A DNA stretch of 64,000 nt from Podospora bellae-mahoneyi (Eukaryota > Ascomycota > Sordariomycetes > Sordariales > Podosporaceae): assembly GCF_035222275.1 (NCBI RefSeq), contig NC_085881.1:806001-870000 (forward strand), given 5' to 3'. The notes under the pieces are model-generated. The model was not told where the DNA came from, ran no database searches, and worked only from the letters and a program-made list of their open reading frames with translations. Every line of letters begins with the position of its first letter. Position 1 is the first letter of the stretch. Position numbers and translations under genes: made by a program. Positions 51,197 to 62,927 of the stretch are shown one piece after another.

Positions 51197-53506
51197 CTAT
51201 ACAAAATCAAAAGTGTCCCCCTGCTCCTTGATCATCTTTCCTACCCTCGAAGTCCCCACAATCCTCTCCAGCTTCATCAAGTCATACTTGCTAAACATCA
51301 CCCTGACCACTCCCTGTCCGTACTCCAACATCGAGCTCTGCTCGCTCTTCTGGAGGTAGCCACCCGCAATCTCTCGGTAGAAAAGCGGGTTGTCCGGTAA
51401 CGAGTACATGATCACCCTCTTGACACCCTTGATCTGATACCGTCTAAAGTGGTGGGCTCGCTCGGTGTACAGCAGCACCTTGTGCCTTCCCGTCAGGAAA
51501 TGAGACCTCGCCCTGGAAGCCTCGGGAATGTCCGCGTATTCGGATATGGTACCAAAGGTGACAGCCTCCACGATGGGGTTGTTGGCGAAGAAGTTTCTGA
51601 CCCGGACAAAGTCGAGATAGGAAGGGATGAAGATGAGGGTGCCGTTGGCGTCTTTGGCATTGCGCTTGGTGAGAAGAGGCACGATGGCCTTGGTGAAGTA
51701 GTTGAAACGGGCGTCTGGGTCGGCGGCGACGGTGGGGGCGTCGAAGCGGCTGAATGTTTGGCGAGCCTTGACAGGGAGATATTGGATTGTGCCGGGGCAT
51801 TCTTGTTGGAGACGGACTTTGCCGGCCCAGTTGTGACAGTGGGCACGCATGAGCTCGGCCAGTTCGGGGGTGTTGAAGGCGGAGAATACGACAGTCTGGC
51901 GGAAGTACTTGGCCTGGTCGTCGAGGTACCAGCTGCGGACACGGCTAAAGTCGCAGCCGTGGGCGTCCTTGGGCTGGATGTTGAGGTGCTCGAAGATAAA
52001 CTCGACGTGCTCCCAGTTCTGCATCAGGAGAGCGTCGGCTTGATCGACAATGACGAGCTCGATCGACGAGAGGAAGTCAAAGTCGACCTTTCTTTCTTCT
52101 TCGGAACCGATGGCCATACGGAGACCCAGAGGACTGGCAAAGATGATGTCCGAGTTGTAGAACTGAGAAAAGTACTTGACAGACTTGCGGGTGAACTTCA
52201 TCCCGAGGCGGAACATGTCGTCGTCGTTGCCTGAGAAGAGGTCCCGGAAATCTTCTGGCTTGTCATCAGAGAACTTGGAAAGCTTTTCGATATATCCGTC
52301 TTCAAAACGCTTCCTGTTCTCCTGCTGGTCTGGTTGGCAAACAGAAAGAATACTGTCGACCATCTTGACACATGACTGCCTAGTTGGGAGTAGCATGAGA
52401 ACTTTGGGACGGGTGAAGCCTTGATCCCTAAGCTCGAGGTCTTCGTTGGCATCGGCTTTGGCGAGTCTGGCGTTGTTCTTGATCACTCGGTCGCGGGTCT
52501 TGTAAAGATGATTGAGAGCATGCAAGGCCGCCAGATTCCGAAGATCCTGTGATGATCCAACTGTTCTGTCGCAGTACAGCATATCCCGATAGTTGAAAAG
52601 GAACGGTGCCACGGTCTTCTCAACAGCACCAAAGGTTGATCTTTTGGACTCCATAACCTCCTTCAGCCGTTTTTTGAGATGCAGATTCGAAACACTCGTT
52701 ATTGGTGCTGGTAATGGCAACTCCTGTCCGTCCTCTGTCTGTGGATAACTCCAATAGGCCCTGGTGGACTCAAAAGGCTGCCGTTGCATCTTCCATTTTC
52801 CGTTTTGCGCAGCTCGCACTCTTGGCGGTACTGTGTTTTCCTCGGGGTTTGAAATGTGAGTTTCGAATGGGTCGGTCTCGTCCAGATCATCGTCCTCATC
52901 AAAGAGATCTTCGGGTTGGATATCAGCGGGGTCCTCCTCAGCCTCTTCAACTTCGTCAACATCTCTTTGCTCCTCCTGCTCATCGTCTCTCTCATCCTCG
53001 TCGCCAGATTCTGGCGCTGGCGCTGCCTCTGGCTGATTGTCCTCTGCTGGAGCATGGTCAAGTTTTCTCCTCTTTGCCTTTTGCGGGTTAGTCTCAATGA
53101 GTCTCTTCATGAGATTTACATATGGCTGAGCGGACGTGGCATCCTCCTCCTCATCCGAATCCGAATCAACAAGACTCATGACATCAGACTGCTCCTCCTC
53201 CTCCTCTGGAACACCTTCATCTTCACTTTGGGAATCGCTGAATCCTGTCAGTCAGGACCTTTTTGTTTCAACGAGTTGAATGACCTACTCATCATTCGCA
53301 AGTCGTGCGCTGTCGAACTTGGCGCTGCGTGGTTCTGTCGGTGCGCGTGCTCTTCCTCGCCCTCTACCTCTCGTTCCACCTCTTCCTCGGGATGCAAATC
53401 CTCCTCTTGCGCCGCCTCTTGATCCTCCCCGTGAGCCTCCACGCGAGCCTCCACGCGAGCCTCCCCGAGGTCCTCCTCTAAATCCTGCACCTCCTCTTGG
53501 TCCCAT
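51197..53506 (-). CDS. utp25: U3 snoRNP-associated protein Utp25
   Basis: Small-subunit processome factor that resembles a DEAD-box helicase without its catalytic motifs; needed for 18S rRNA maturation in the nucleolus. Exons 53289-53506 and 51197-53237, with a 51-base intron (GTAGGT ... ATTCAG); 752 residues. The start [16 protein letters not shown] opens an RGG-rich nucleolar-type segment ending [10 protein letters not shown], and the second exon continues [19 protein letters not shown]. The acceptor at 53238-53240 is the one that keeps frame; the nearer ACAG acceptor would hit a stop. An acidic region follows and then the core: [55 protein letters not shown], and a C-terminal [20 protein letters not shown] block typical of Utp25. 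It is divergent to eif3f. Confidence 0.94.
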
Positions 53507-54121
53507 ATTTGACCTTTGAGTGAATGAGTTTGTGATGCAATTTGACTGCAACAAGTCAATCGATGGCAGTTTGCCAGAAAAGCTGTATAAATTTATTTTA
53601 TTTTCAGCCTTGCCGCGCCGGCAATCCAGTAAGCCCCATGCCAAGAGACAAACCAACAGGGGTCGTTAGAAGTGCCCCACTGAAAGCCGTTCGCAGAAGT
53701 CCCGCTGAAAAAAAAAAAAAAAAGATGGGCAGCCTCGCGGGTGCTGCAGAGTTGAAAGAAAACTGCCCAAAAACTGCCCCGCCACTTATCAGCTTATCTT
53801 AGCGCGCACAACCACACAGGTCCCGCATCGGCTGCAAAACCAAAAATTCGAGGTCTGACCCCAGCCCACCGCAGGCTCAGGCTCAGGTTCGTGCCAGTTG
53901 AGTTGAAAGAGAAGGGTCCATTTTTTGCTGGCCAGTGACGAATCTCCTCCCCGACCCGCTCAGAGGCAGACTTCCCTTGTCTCCTCCCCCCATAATCTAC
54001 TCCATAGCTGGCCGTCAATTTTCCCTTTGCCTTGCCCCGGGGTCCAACGTCCACTCATTCCCGATAATCGTCCATCACCACTCCCAAACCACCACCCCGA
54101 GACCACCCGAGACCACGCAAC
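53507..54121. promoter_or_regulatory. Shared promoter of utp25 and eif3f
   Basis: 615 bases between divergent starts of a ribosome-assembly gene and a translation-initiation gene. An A16-type run lies near 53708-53723. No GGGTTAGGG motif is present in this stretch. Confidence 0.5.
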
Positions 54122-55355
54122 ATGGCTGTTGACCAGGAGAACTTTGTCCACCTCACCAGGCCGCTTGCGCCCACCCTCCTGGGCTTCGGTGCCGGTAGCG
54201 CCCCGCTTACCGTCAACATCCAGCCCCAAGTATGCCAGCCCCTCCTATCCTACCTACTACTCCCGGACCGGCACTCTTCCCCCAATGGCACCTTGATGTC
54301 TAGACTGGGTGTCATGCTGTACGATTGCATTCCTGGAAGGCTAACCGTGCCATCTCTAGTCTGTCTTCTCCATCATCGACCATGCCGTCCGCCGCGATAT
54401 CAACGGCTCCAACTCGAACCGCGTAATCGGCGCCCTCGTTGGCACCCGCAGCGAAGATGGAAGCGAGGTCGAGGTCCGTTCTGCTTTCGCCATCCCCCAC
54501 GTCGAGACCGACGACCAAGTCGAAGTCGATGTCGATTACCAAAAGAACATGCTCGCTTTGACCCTCAAGGCCGCCCCCCGCGAGCAGCTTCTCGGCTGGT
54601 ACACCACCTCCCACGAGCTCAACTCCTTCTCGGCCCTTATCCAAAACTTCTTCGCCTCCCCAGAGACCGGCACCTTCCCCCACCCCGCCGTCCACCTCAC
54701 CATCTCTTCCGACGCCGGCAGCGCCATTTCCACAAAGACGTACGTCTCCGCTCCGGTGACGGTTGTCTCTGAGCGCGCCGCCGATACCTGTCTCTTCATT
54801 GAGGTTCCTCACAAGCTGTTGATCGCCGACTCGGACCGCTCTGCCCTGAGCACCGTCTCCTCGGCCGCCCACACCGAAGCTCGCGCCGCCCCTGTTGTCT
54901 CGGATATTGAGAACCTCGCCCAGTCGCTCGAGGTTGTCTCTGACCTGTTGGAGCGTGTTTCCGGTTTCGTCGGTGAGGTCCTCGACGAGGAGCGTGACGG
55001 CTCCCACGCCCTCGGGCAGTATCTTATGAACGCCTTGTCTCTTGCGCCCAAGGTGTCCAACCTCCAGATCGAGAACGACTTCAACAACCACATCCAGGAC
55101 GTCCTCATGGTCAGCTACCTGGCCAACACGATCCGCACCCAGATCGACTTGTCGCAGCGTCTTGCCACAGCCACCATTGTCGGATTTGGCGGCGAGGCCG
55201 GTGAGAAGAAGGAGGGCGAGGAGGGCGAGAAGAAGGAGGGCCGTGAGGGCGGCGGCGGTGGTCGCGGAAGGGGAGGGAAGCGTGGTGGTCGTGGCGGTGG
55301 CCGTGGTGGAAATCAACAAAGGGAACCGAGGGAGCCCCGGGAGAATGGCGAGTAG
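54122..55355 (+). CDS. eif3f: Translation initiation factor eIF3 subunit F
   Basis: MPN-domain subunit of eIF3, which helps recruit mRNA to the 40S ribosome. Exons 54122-54229 and 54360-55355, with a 130-base intron (GTATGC ... CTCTAG); 367 residues. The MPN fold runs from [19 protein letters not shown] through [20 protein letters not shown] and [20 protein letters not shown]. The JAMM metal-binding pattern HxHx7Sx2D is missing, as expected for this non-catalytic subunit. The C-terminal helical region ([40 protein letters not shown]) is followed by an RGG-rich tail of about 60 residues that is longer than in animals. An AGA repeat of about 30 bases begins at the stop codon. Confidence 0.96.
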
Positions 55356-55383
55356 AAGAAGAAGAAGAAGAAGAAGAAGAAGA
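55354..55383. repeat. (AGA)n microsatellite at the eif3f stop codon
   Basis: About ten AGA units start at the stop codon of eif3f and lie in its 3' untranslated region. Confidence 0.9.
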
Positions 55384-56397
55384 ATCTTGAAAAATAGATG
55401 ATGGTCTTGTTCGGTTTCTTGTGCACTGATATCCTCCTCTTCTTTTGTCTGCTTTTCGACGGAAAAGAAACGACAATGTTGTTTTTCTTGGTTCACTCAA
55501 AAAGCAGGGTTTTTGCGGCGGGATATTATATGGGGGTCTGTCTACATGGGAAAGAAAGTCATGGCGTTCTTTTTTATAGGAAAGGGGAAATAAAAACATT
55601 TTAAAAAGCGTGATCTGGGAAAGTCTAGCTGATGATGTGAGTAAGAAGGGTCTAATAAGGGGCATGATCGGCAAGAAGTCATGGCAAAAGTGACGGGTAG
55701 GAAAGTGACAGGTAGGAAAGTGACGGGTAGGAGGTTGTTGTGTGCGAGAAAGTTGGGTAACATAATGTCAGACACGGATTTGTGTTCAAGAGACTGCGCA
55801 CATCCCTAACCAACAACAAACCCCCTACTACTACATAAACATCAGGTCGATAGTATCTACAGTTCATCTTCCCCAAGAACCACACTTGACACATCACGCA
55901 TGCACAACTAATCAGCAGTTAACAGACCCTGTATTGTCTATCTCACATCTATAAAAACCCTCGCCACGCCCCCAACACGAAGCAAATACAACATTATATC
56001 GCATTAATTCTATGTTGAGAGAGGCCTCTACTCCTGCTGTAAAAATTCCGCTCGCCTCCCCCCTCCCCCAATTCCATCTTCCCTCCTCCCCTCTGCAACC
56101 CCAACAAGAGAAAGAAAGAGCTAGAGTGGGGATGATGAGAGGAAGATGCCCGCTAACTTTTGAAAAACACCCGTTCAATTTTTTCTTCATTCAAGGTTGT
56201 TAAACACCACCCTTGATAGGAAAAGAGAAAGCAAACCCCCTCCCTGTACGCCTAAAACGCCTCGATGCAGTTCACGTCCCGCCACCCACCCAAGCCAACA
56301 AAAACCCAGACTTTTGCGCCTTCATGAACTTTACGTTATCCATTTCGAACCCTCTTACTCGAATGACACGCACTTTATTGATTAGGGATTCTCATCA
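55356..56397. other. Convergent intergenic region, eif3f and R3H gene 3' ends
   Basis: About 1 kb. It contains the microsatellite at its left end and a 15-bp tandem repeat at 55687-55731. No gene is seen. Confidence 0.5.
55687..55731. repeat. 15-bp tandem repeat, three copies
   Basis: AAAGTGACGGGTAGG at 55687-55701, AAAGTGACAGGTAGG at 55702-55716 and AAAGTGACGGGTAGG at 55717-55731; only one base differs among the three copies, so the array is young. Confidence 0.95.
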
Positions 56398-59151
56398 TCA
56401 AGTCGAGGGTTTCTGCGGCAATGTGGCTGGGTTGCCGTAGTTCGGTAGGTGGCTATATGTCTGCTGTCCTAGCGGCCCGTTGGACTTGGGTGCCATGTGT
56501 GGTGGACCGCCCATATGCTGCGGCGCATGCGGGGGCATGCCGTGCAGAGGTTGATGCACATTGTGGTACTGCGTCATGGAGGCGTTGGAGCTCTGTCTCG
56601 TCATACTGTAGGCACCGGGCACCGGCCCATAACCGGGCTGCGGCATTGGCTGCGGAATCGGCTGCTGGTACCCGGCGTAACTCAAGTGAGGTGAGTTGAA
56701 CTGAGGATGCGGACTGCCGTGGTGAGAGCTTGTTCCTCCATATGAACCAGCCGGCGGCGGCGTAGACTGCTGCATGGGGATTCCGCCGCCGGGCACAAAA
56801 GACTGCGTCTTTGGGTTGAAGGACTGACGGCTGTAGCTCCCAGGAATTGGATGCTGGCTCTTGGGATCGTTGGGGTTGACATTGACAGGAAGCTGTCCAA
56901 AGGCATAAGGAATCCCAGCATGGCCAGGAACAGGGCTCCCCCGCGGAGGCGGATAAGCACCCTGAGTGAAGGCTGGAGGCTGTTGAGGTTGAGGTTGGGG
57001 CTGCGCCTGGGGGTGTGGTTGTTGCGGCCATGCTGGCTGCTGAATGACCGGGACAGGAGCGTTGTACATCGGCCCGGCCACTGGGGGGGCATTAGGAGCC
57101 TGGTAGGCCGGCTGAGGTGGCAGTGGAGTTCTTGGTTGTGGTCCAGCCGGAGTCTGATACTAGGCCGCAGTTAGCAAGGGAGGTGTTGGTTGAAGAGAGC
57201 ATACACGGAACGTACGGTCTGAGGCACGGCATTGTAATGAGGAGGATATCCATTGCCAGGCATCATCTGGGGAGGATGTGGTTGGCCAGGTCCATACATG
57301 GGCTGCATGGTGGTCTGATACACCGGTTGTGGCGGCTGTTGCTGCTGGTATTGCCCGTTGAACTGAGGTGCAGCGACCTGATAATACTGAGGCCCTGCAG
57401 CCGCCCAGGTAGGTTGTTGGGGCCCGCACCAAGCAACGAACTGCGAGCGAGACTCAAAGCCCTCGTTGTCATCTCGTCGTTGCTTGTTGACCTTTCTTTT
57501 TCCACCGTTGACTCTATCCTTGGCGGAAACAGAGCTGGCACGAGAGACACCATTACTGTCCTCGCCATCTGCACTGTTGTCAGCAGACGGTCATGCGGCG
57601 CGCGGCGAACAAACGCACCTTGGTTCTGATTCTCCTTATTTTCACTACTTCCAAAAATGCGTTGACGGGCTTTGTTGTACGCCTCTTCTCGCTCCTCTCG
57701 CGTCATCCTGCAGGGCTGGGGGTCAGACAACATAGCTCACTTCAATCACAAACATGTACACTTACTTCTCCCGAGGGACAGACTTGTCCTTGCCATCGCT
57801 GCCAGCTTCCGAGGTTGGCTTAGAGGGAGCCGCACTTGCGGGGCCAAACTCTCCATCCTCACCCCGACGCATGATCTTTCGCGGCATCACAGCGGGTGCC
57901 GGAGAACTGCTATTAGGAGTGTTTGCTGCAATACTAGACAGAGAGGGAGGGATCCGGCAGAAGGGCGTCCTAAAGATACGCACTGCCCCAGCTTGGGACT
58001 CGAAGGAGTGTGTCATATGGTAGTAGTCTGCCAGTTTATGCATCAGCATTCTGCAGAATGAGTTGCTTGGAGGCAGGTCCATGAAAGGCTCTCTGTCGGG
58101 TACAACGTCAGCAATGGTCGGGAACAGTCGGCAAGGGGGAAACTGCGTACTTTGAATCCTGTACGAATTCGATCACCTGCTGTTCCAATCGCAAAAGAAA
58201 GATGCGGTCCTTGTGGGACTGCATAGCTTCCAACAGCTTCTCGTCTGGGTGTTGGCTCAGGAAGCCGTTTGCCATCCCATCAGGCACGACTGCTCCGCTG
58301 ACAAGAGGCAGCTTCGCATCTGAGGTAAGCTGCTTGTCGGAGACACCACTTTGGGGGGTGACGATTCCCTGGTTTTTGTTACCAACCAGGCCATGGTGGG
58401 CAGTCGCTGCTCGTGATGGCATGTCGCCGATCTGGATGCGGTGAATGCGAGCGGCCACGTCTGAGCCCATGCGCGAGCTGGCCATGTAGGAGCCGCGAAT
58501 GGAAAACGCATCGTCGTCCTCGGCCGCAGCCTTCACGCTGGCACTGTCATCAGGACGCAGCGATTCCTTCTCGTCTAGAGCGAATGTGGTCCCGGACGTG
58601 ATACTTTTGCCGTCAAGACTGGGCGGCTTCGTTCCAAGCTCGGAATTCGAGTCTGCTCGTTGCGAAACGTCGTCGGCTGGTGTTTGGCCGTTGCTGGCTC
58701 TGCTCGACCTTTCCACGGCGCCGGACAGAGACCCGTTGGCCACAACGACGTTAGACGGTGACGCCTCGAGCTTCAAATCCTTCAACCCCTCAACAACCTT
58801 GGCATCCACGGACTGAGCCGTGCTGGCCATCTTCTGCGCAGCTGGTGAAATGTTCGATTCCGGGGTCGACATTTCGAGCGCGGGGTTGGCCGTGACTACT
58901 GGCGGAACCGGAACATCGACGCTCTTGGTGGTCTCCCTTTTCTCCTTGGGCGGCGATGGACCTGGTGATTTCACAATGGTAGTAGTGGTGGAAATGTCCT
59001 TGGATGCTGATGCAGCGGCAACCTGAAAGCAATCACTTATCAGCAAGCATGTTCTGCGGCTTCAACAAGAGGCGGACAAAGGTTCAGGGCATACTCTTGC
59101 AAACGACAGTCGCTGGTTATCGGTCACCACAGCAGAGGGAATGGCCGTCAT
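56398..59151 (-). CDS. R3H and SUZ domain RNA-binding protein
   Basis: Six exons: 59095-59151, 58151-59022, 57766-58092, 57619-57707, 57216-57568 and 56398-57159; five introns of 72, 58, 58, 50 and 56 bases, all GT-AG and phase-consistent; 819 residues. The R3H domain at about residues 290-360 starts RIFLLRLEQQVIEFVQDSK, crosses the second intron, and continues EPFMDLPPSNSFCRMLMHKL and ADYYHMTHSFES. A SUZ motif follows: VMPRKIMRRGEDGE, then EKMTREEREEAYNKARQRIF. The last 330 residues are rich in Pro, Gln, Tyr and Met. R3H binds single-stranded nucleic acid and SUZ assists RNA binding, so a cytoplasmic mRNA-regulating role is likely, as in animal R3HDM proteins and Drosophila Encore; targets are unknown. 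Codon use is even along the gene. Confidence 0.92.
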
Positions 59152-60660
59152 CGTGCGACTTTTATTCTAACGAGCGCAAATAGAAAATTCGTGTCTGCCT
59201 ATGTATCGAAGTTTCCGAAGACAAACGAAAATGCAGATGGTTTCGGTCCAAGAAGTGTCAGGCGGGGGAGGCCGGTTGACTTCGTAATAGGGCAGAAAGC
59301 AGAAGAGTGGCGGTCCGGCAGAAAGACGAAATCAAGAAATGAAACGGAGCAGAGCTGTCAAGAGCGAAGGAAGTGCGTCGGTATTAATCATCGTTGGTCT
59401 TTGTGGCCGTGATCGCAGGAAGGGGTCTGTCTGTCTGCTGGATGAGGGCGACGACGATTTGATCGATCCAGGGGCGGGATGTGATGGTTGAGCTTTTGTG
59501 CACTCCAGGCGGCTACCTTATCGCAGGACTGCACAGGTGCCCGTCGTTGTCCGACCGTCGGCGCTCCAGATGTCTGTACTGTGTGTCTGGGGTTCTCGAC
59601 ACAGGGAAGCCACAATTGGGCAGTTTGAAGAAGGGCAGATGGCTCGGCCGGGTGAGGGGCGGTGGTGGGAGGATTTCCAGCGTCCGACAAGTCGTTGTGG
59701 TTGCACGAGAAATCCGGTGAGGAGGCTTCCAGGGTTGCAGGTAGGTGCACCTTCTCTCTCTTTGCCCGCTGGAGCCAGTGGCAGCGGTTTGTCAGGCAAG
59801 CGGGCCGGCCCCGGTTTTATTTTATAGGCGGAGCTACCAAACAAACAAACCCGGACTCCTCAACGACCCAGGGTTATGCAGCTTACTTTCCTTTTCGGAG
59901 CTGCGCCGGCCATGCTGAATTATCAGCAATGCAAGTGCCCGAGCACAAACCGGATCCAAAGCAGGCGTTGATGACATTGGGTCGGAGGGGAGGCATCATT
60001 TGGGGGACTTTTTGCTGTCAGCGCTCAGGCCGCCAGACCCCATCTAAGTTGACCAATCATCCACACATGCTCACTCCCGTCAACCTTGAGCCTCGATTCC
60101 AGCACCACGGCCCCCATGTGTGCAGTTTGCAGGTACCCACGTCACGATGTTTATGAGCAGTGGTATCGGCAGCTGGAATAGTAGTGCTGTTGTCCTCACG
60201 ATATTGCTGCTTTAAACATTCCTTGTGACATGCTTTAGCTCCCTGATAGCTCCCCTGATATGTGGTAAAAGTGTATCTAACCCTAACCCCAACCCGAGCA
60301 ACACCCGCAAGCATGTTGCACTGGCTTCACAGTGCTTGGCAACCAACTCAACTTCAACTTCGCGACAGCGCGTTTCTACACCATCGCAGCCACAAACAGG
60401 AAAAGAATTCAAAGGCACAACCGTCTCACAGATTCTACTGGCAACCGACTTCTCGAATTTGATCATCACAAAGAGCGGCTTGACATTCAGGTGCAGCCTT
60501 CATACCTATCAACCGCCGCATCATCGCCAAATTTCACTTCATCCTAACAATTCGGCCGCTCAGCTTGCAACTCAATCATCCACTGATATCCCAAACTTGG
60601 CATCAACCGATTCATCGACCACAACACCAGACCGCATCTTTCTCACGATTCAAGATCACC
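59152..60660. promoter_or_regulatory. Divergent region between the R3H-SUZ and zinc-knuckle genes
   Basis: About 1.5 kb carrying both promoters. CTAACCCTAACCCC lies at 60277-60290, a double telomere-type repeat about 370 bases before the zinc-knuckle start. Open frames up to 166 codons look random. Confidence 0.5.
60277..60290 (-). promoter_or_regulatory. Double CCCTAA (telobox-like) motif
   Basis: CTAACCCTAACCCC, the reverse of GGGGTTAGGGTTAG, upstream of the zinc-knuckle gene. It is similar to the motif at 17484 but in the opposite orientation relative to the downstream gene. Confidence 0.4.
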
Positions 60661-61681
60661 ATGTGGCGCAGAAGCGGTCCTTCCAAAGCGACATCGACAA
60701 ACGTCCAGTGCCAAAAATGTCTTAAACGAGATACGTACTTTTCGTTTCACCGAAACTATTTCCATTTCCCCGCCATCTAACACTCACAGCACGGCACTAT
60801 TCCTACGAATGCAAAGCTTCAGCCCAGGAGCGGCCGTATATTCCCCGACCCTCACGAACTCAGCAGCTGTTCAACCCCAAGCTCCAACCCAAGCTTACCA
60901 ATGCTGTCCCGGATGACATTGAGAAGAAGTAAGCTCCCACTACCTGAGTCCACTGACCTCAAATGCCTAACTGCCCCACAGGAAGGGCGTAGCCGATAAG
61001 ATCCTCGCTGAAAAGGAGGCCGAGCGTGCCAGGAAGCGAGAGCTGGAAAGGGACGAGGAAGAAGAACTGTCCGTAAATGGTTCACCGCCCCCACGGCGGC
61101 ACAGGTCGCCATCTTACGACTCCGTATCCAGCATCTCGACCAGATCCCCTTCTCCAGACCCAAGGCGCAGTCCCAGTCCCCCAAGAAGAGAACGGATCAG
61201 CCGCGATATGGAGTTGTCTCCCCGTGGACATTCGGTTCGTCCACGATCTCTAAGCCCAGAGGAGCGCTATTCTAGGGAACCGTCAGCCATTCCAGAGAGA
61301 GATTACCCGCCTCGGCGACGTTCCCCTTCGCCGAGCCAGGCTCGTTCACCCAGGCGCCATCGCGACTTTGACGATGAGCCCGAGCCTGAGCGTGCCCCTC
61401 GGCATGCGCCGCCCGGCAGAGATGCTGAACATGACTCGCACAGACGTCGGGGCTACTCGAGATCCAGGTCGAGATCTCCTGCGCGTTCTCCACCAAGGCG
61501 GGATGGGAGAGGCCGCGGTGATGGTCCTCGGAACCGGTTCAGGGACAGGGACGAGGACCACCCCAGAGAAAGAAATGCGCCGCCAGCCCAGCAGCGGGCA
61601 CCTCCGCCGCCGCGCGAGAGGAGTCTGAGTCCCTTCAGCAAGAGGTTGGCGCTGACACAGTCGATGAATATGGGTAGATAG
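60661..61681 (+). CDS. ZCCHC10-like zinc-knuckle, SR-rich protein
   Basis: Three exons: 60661-60730, 60790-60928 and 60982-61681; 302 residues. The start MWRRSGPSKATSTNVQCQKC leads into a zinc knuckle that crosses the first intron: C17, C20, then RHYSYEC with His26 and Cys31. QERPYIPRPSRTQQLFNPKL follows, as in the ZCCHC10 family. The rest is an arginine/serine-rich tail with many SP and RS dipeptides, as in splicing proteins. The second intron (GTAAGC ... CACAG) is normal. The first is not: the phase needed to reach RHYSYEC puts the donor at 60731, where the sequence reads ATACGT. The only in-phase GT donor, at 60719, would delete Cys20. The knuckle then has five residues between Cys20 and His26 rather than the usual four. 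Nuclear RNA-binding role inferred. Confidence 0.82.
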
Positions 61682-61746
61682 ATTGCAATAATTAGAGCGA
61701 ATCAAATCTGGGTATCATATGCCTACTTTTTTTCTCTGCAAAACCA

Positions 61747-62421
61747 TCAAGCAACAATTTCGTCTTGCTCATCAAGCCGTCGGGCCAACCCCAACTCCTC
61801 ATCCTCGGCCTCCTTTTCTCTCCTGGCCTCTTCCTCTTCCTCCCGTTCACGTAGTTTAATCCCCTCCACAATCGCCGCCCCGTCCAGCATCCCATCCGCC
61901 TCCTTATCCTCACTTTCCTTGCTTCCCCTGTGACTCTCCTCGGCAACCTTCTTCTTCTCGGCTAATCGTTCTCTGACCATCCTCGCAATGGCATTATCCG
62001 TCCTCACATTCAGCACCTCCATCTTGGCGTTCAACTCTCTCTTCAGATCCCAGTTTGGTTTTTTGGGTTGGAGCTTGAAGAGGTCGATGCCCTTTTCTGC
62101 CGCCTGGGCTGCGTCGATGGCGGCTTGGCGGTTTACTTCGTCTTGGAGGTCTGCTGCTTGTTCTTCGAGGGTGGGTGCCTCGAGGGAGAGGGTGGGGGGG
62201 GCTTCGAAGCCGAGTTTGGGGCCTTTGGTTTCGGGGTCGTAGTTGCGGCCGGAGAGGTGGAGGTGGGAGACTTGTTTTGTTGGGGGCGATTGGGAGCGGG
62301 AAGGGGAAGGGGCTTCGTCTGATGGGGAGGGTGAGGGTTGTTTGCGTTTTAGGGATTTGAGTTTTGCGAGGCGGGCTTTGCGGTCGTCGGTTGCTGCTGC
62401 GAGGGTGGTGTGGGAGGACAT
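61747..62421 (-). CDS. cwf18: Splicing factor Cwf18 (CCDC12 family)
   Basis: Component of the Prp19-associated activated spliceosome in S. pombe and man. 224 residues from the ATG at 62421 (MSSHTTLAAATDDRKARLAK); the frame stays open upstream but that part has no family likeness. Family blocks are TDDRKARLAKLKSLKRKQ, HLSGRNYDPETKGPKLGFEA and DLFKLQPKKPNWDLKRELNA. The C-terminal coiled coil is rich in Glu, Arg and Lys (ERLAEKKKVAEES, EEEEARREKEAEDEE). Its 3' end is 65 bases from that of the zinc-knuckle gene, so the two 3' untranslated regions probably overlap. Third positions are C-rich at the 5' end and G-rich at the 3' end. Confidence 0.93.
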   Translation of the reverse strand: MSSHTTLAAATDDRKARLAKLKSLKRKQPSPSPSDEAPSPSRSQSPPTKQVSHLHLSGRNYDPETKGPKLGFEAPPTLSLEAPTLEEQAADLQDEVNRQAAIDAAQAAEKGIDLFKLQPKKPNWDLKRELNAKMEVLNVRTDNAIARMVRERLAEKKKVAEESHRGSKESEDKEADGMLDGAAIVEGIKLREREEEEEARREKEAEDEELGLARRLDEQDEIVA

Positions 62422-62927
62422 TTTTGTTGTGGTGTGGTGGTGGTTTTTCGGAGGGAATTGATGTTCCTGGTGTTGTTTGACCGCGAATTGGTTCGAGGTA
62501 CACAGTCGCGCCGCCTGTGAACAATTTCCAGTGGAGGATGATGTTGGATGTGGGTCCCTGACAGCGGACAGGGAAGCTTTCGACAGGGTTGGGGGTTTGC
62601 GTGCCGAGAGGTGGGCTGCCGCTCGTTGCCGGCCGGAAGCTCTGCAGCCCCTCGTAATGCCGATTTTTTTTGATTTTTTTTGGGAGCTGGATGACTTTCT
62701 CATCGTGATAAGAGAGACATTTCGGAGACGGCACCGGCGACCAGCGACCGGCGAACCCCCCTGAACAAATCGCTCGGGATTGCCAGTCCAACCACAACAT
62801 GCCCAACCTCGACGACGAATTCGACGCATGACGACCGCACCCCACGTCCTCCCGCCCGATTCTCATGGCGCGCGACTGCATCCCGCGCCGTCGCAGAGGG
62901 ACCACAATCGTCTAGTCGCATCCGGGG
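62422..62927. promoter_or_regulatory. Shared promoter of cwf18 and the terminal mitochondrial gene
   Basis: 506 bases between divergent starts. No specific motif is recognised. Several ATGs lie between 62770 and 62928 in other frames and would be upstream starts if transcribed. Confidence 0.45.

Noticed and set aside
54312-55496. 394-codon frame opposite eif3f
   Set aside because: Mirror of the conserved eIF3f exon; its low-complexity runs come from the RGG tail and the AGA repeat.
60277-60290. TTAGGG-type repeats as a sign of a telomere or chromosome end
   Set aside because: Each site has only about two units and is flanked by ordinary genes; these are interstitial motifs.
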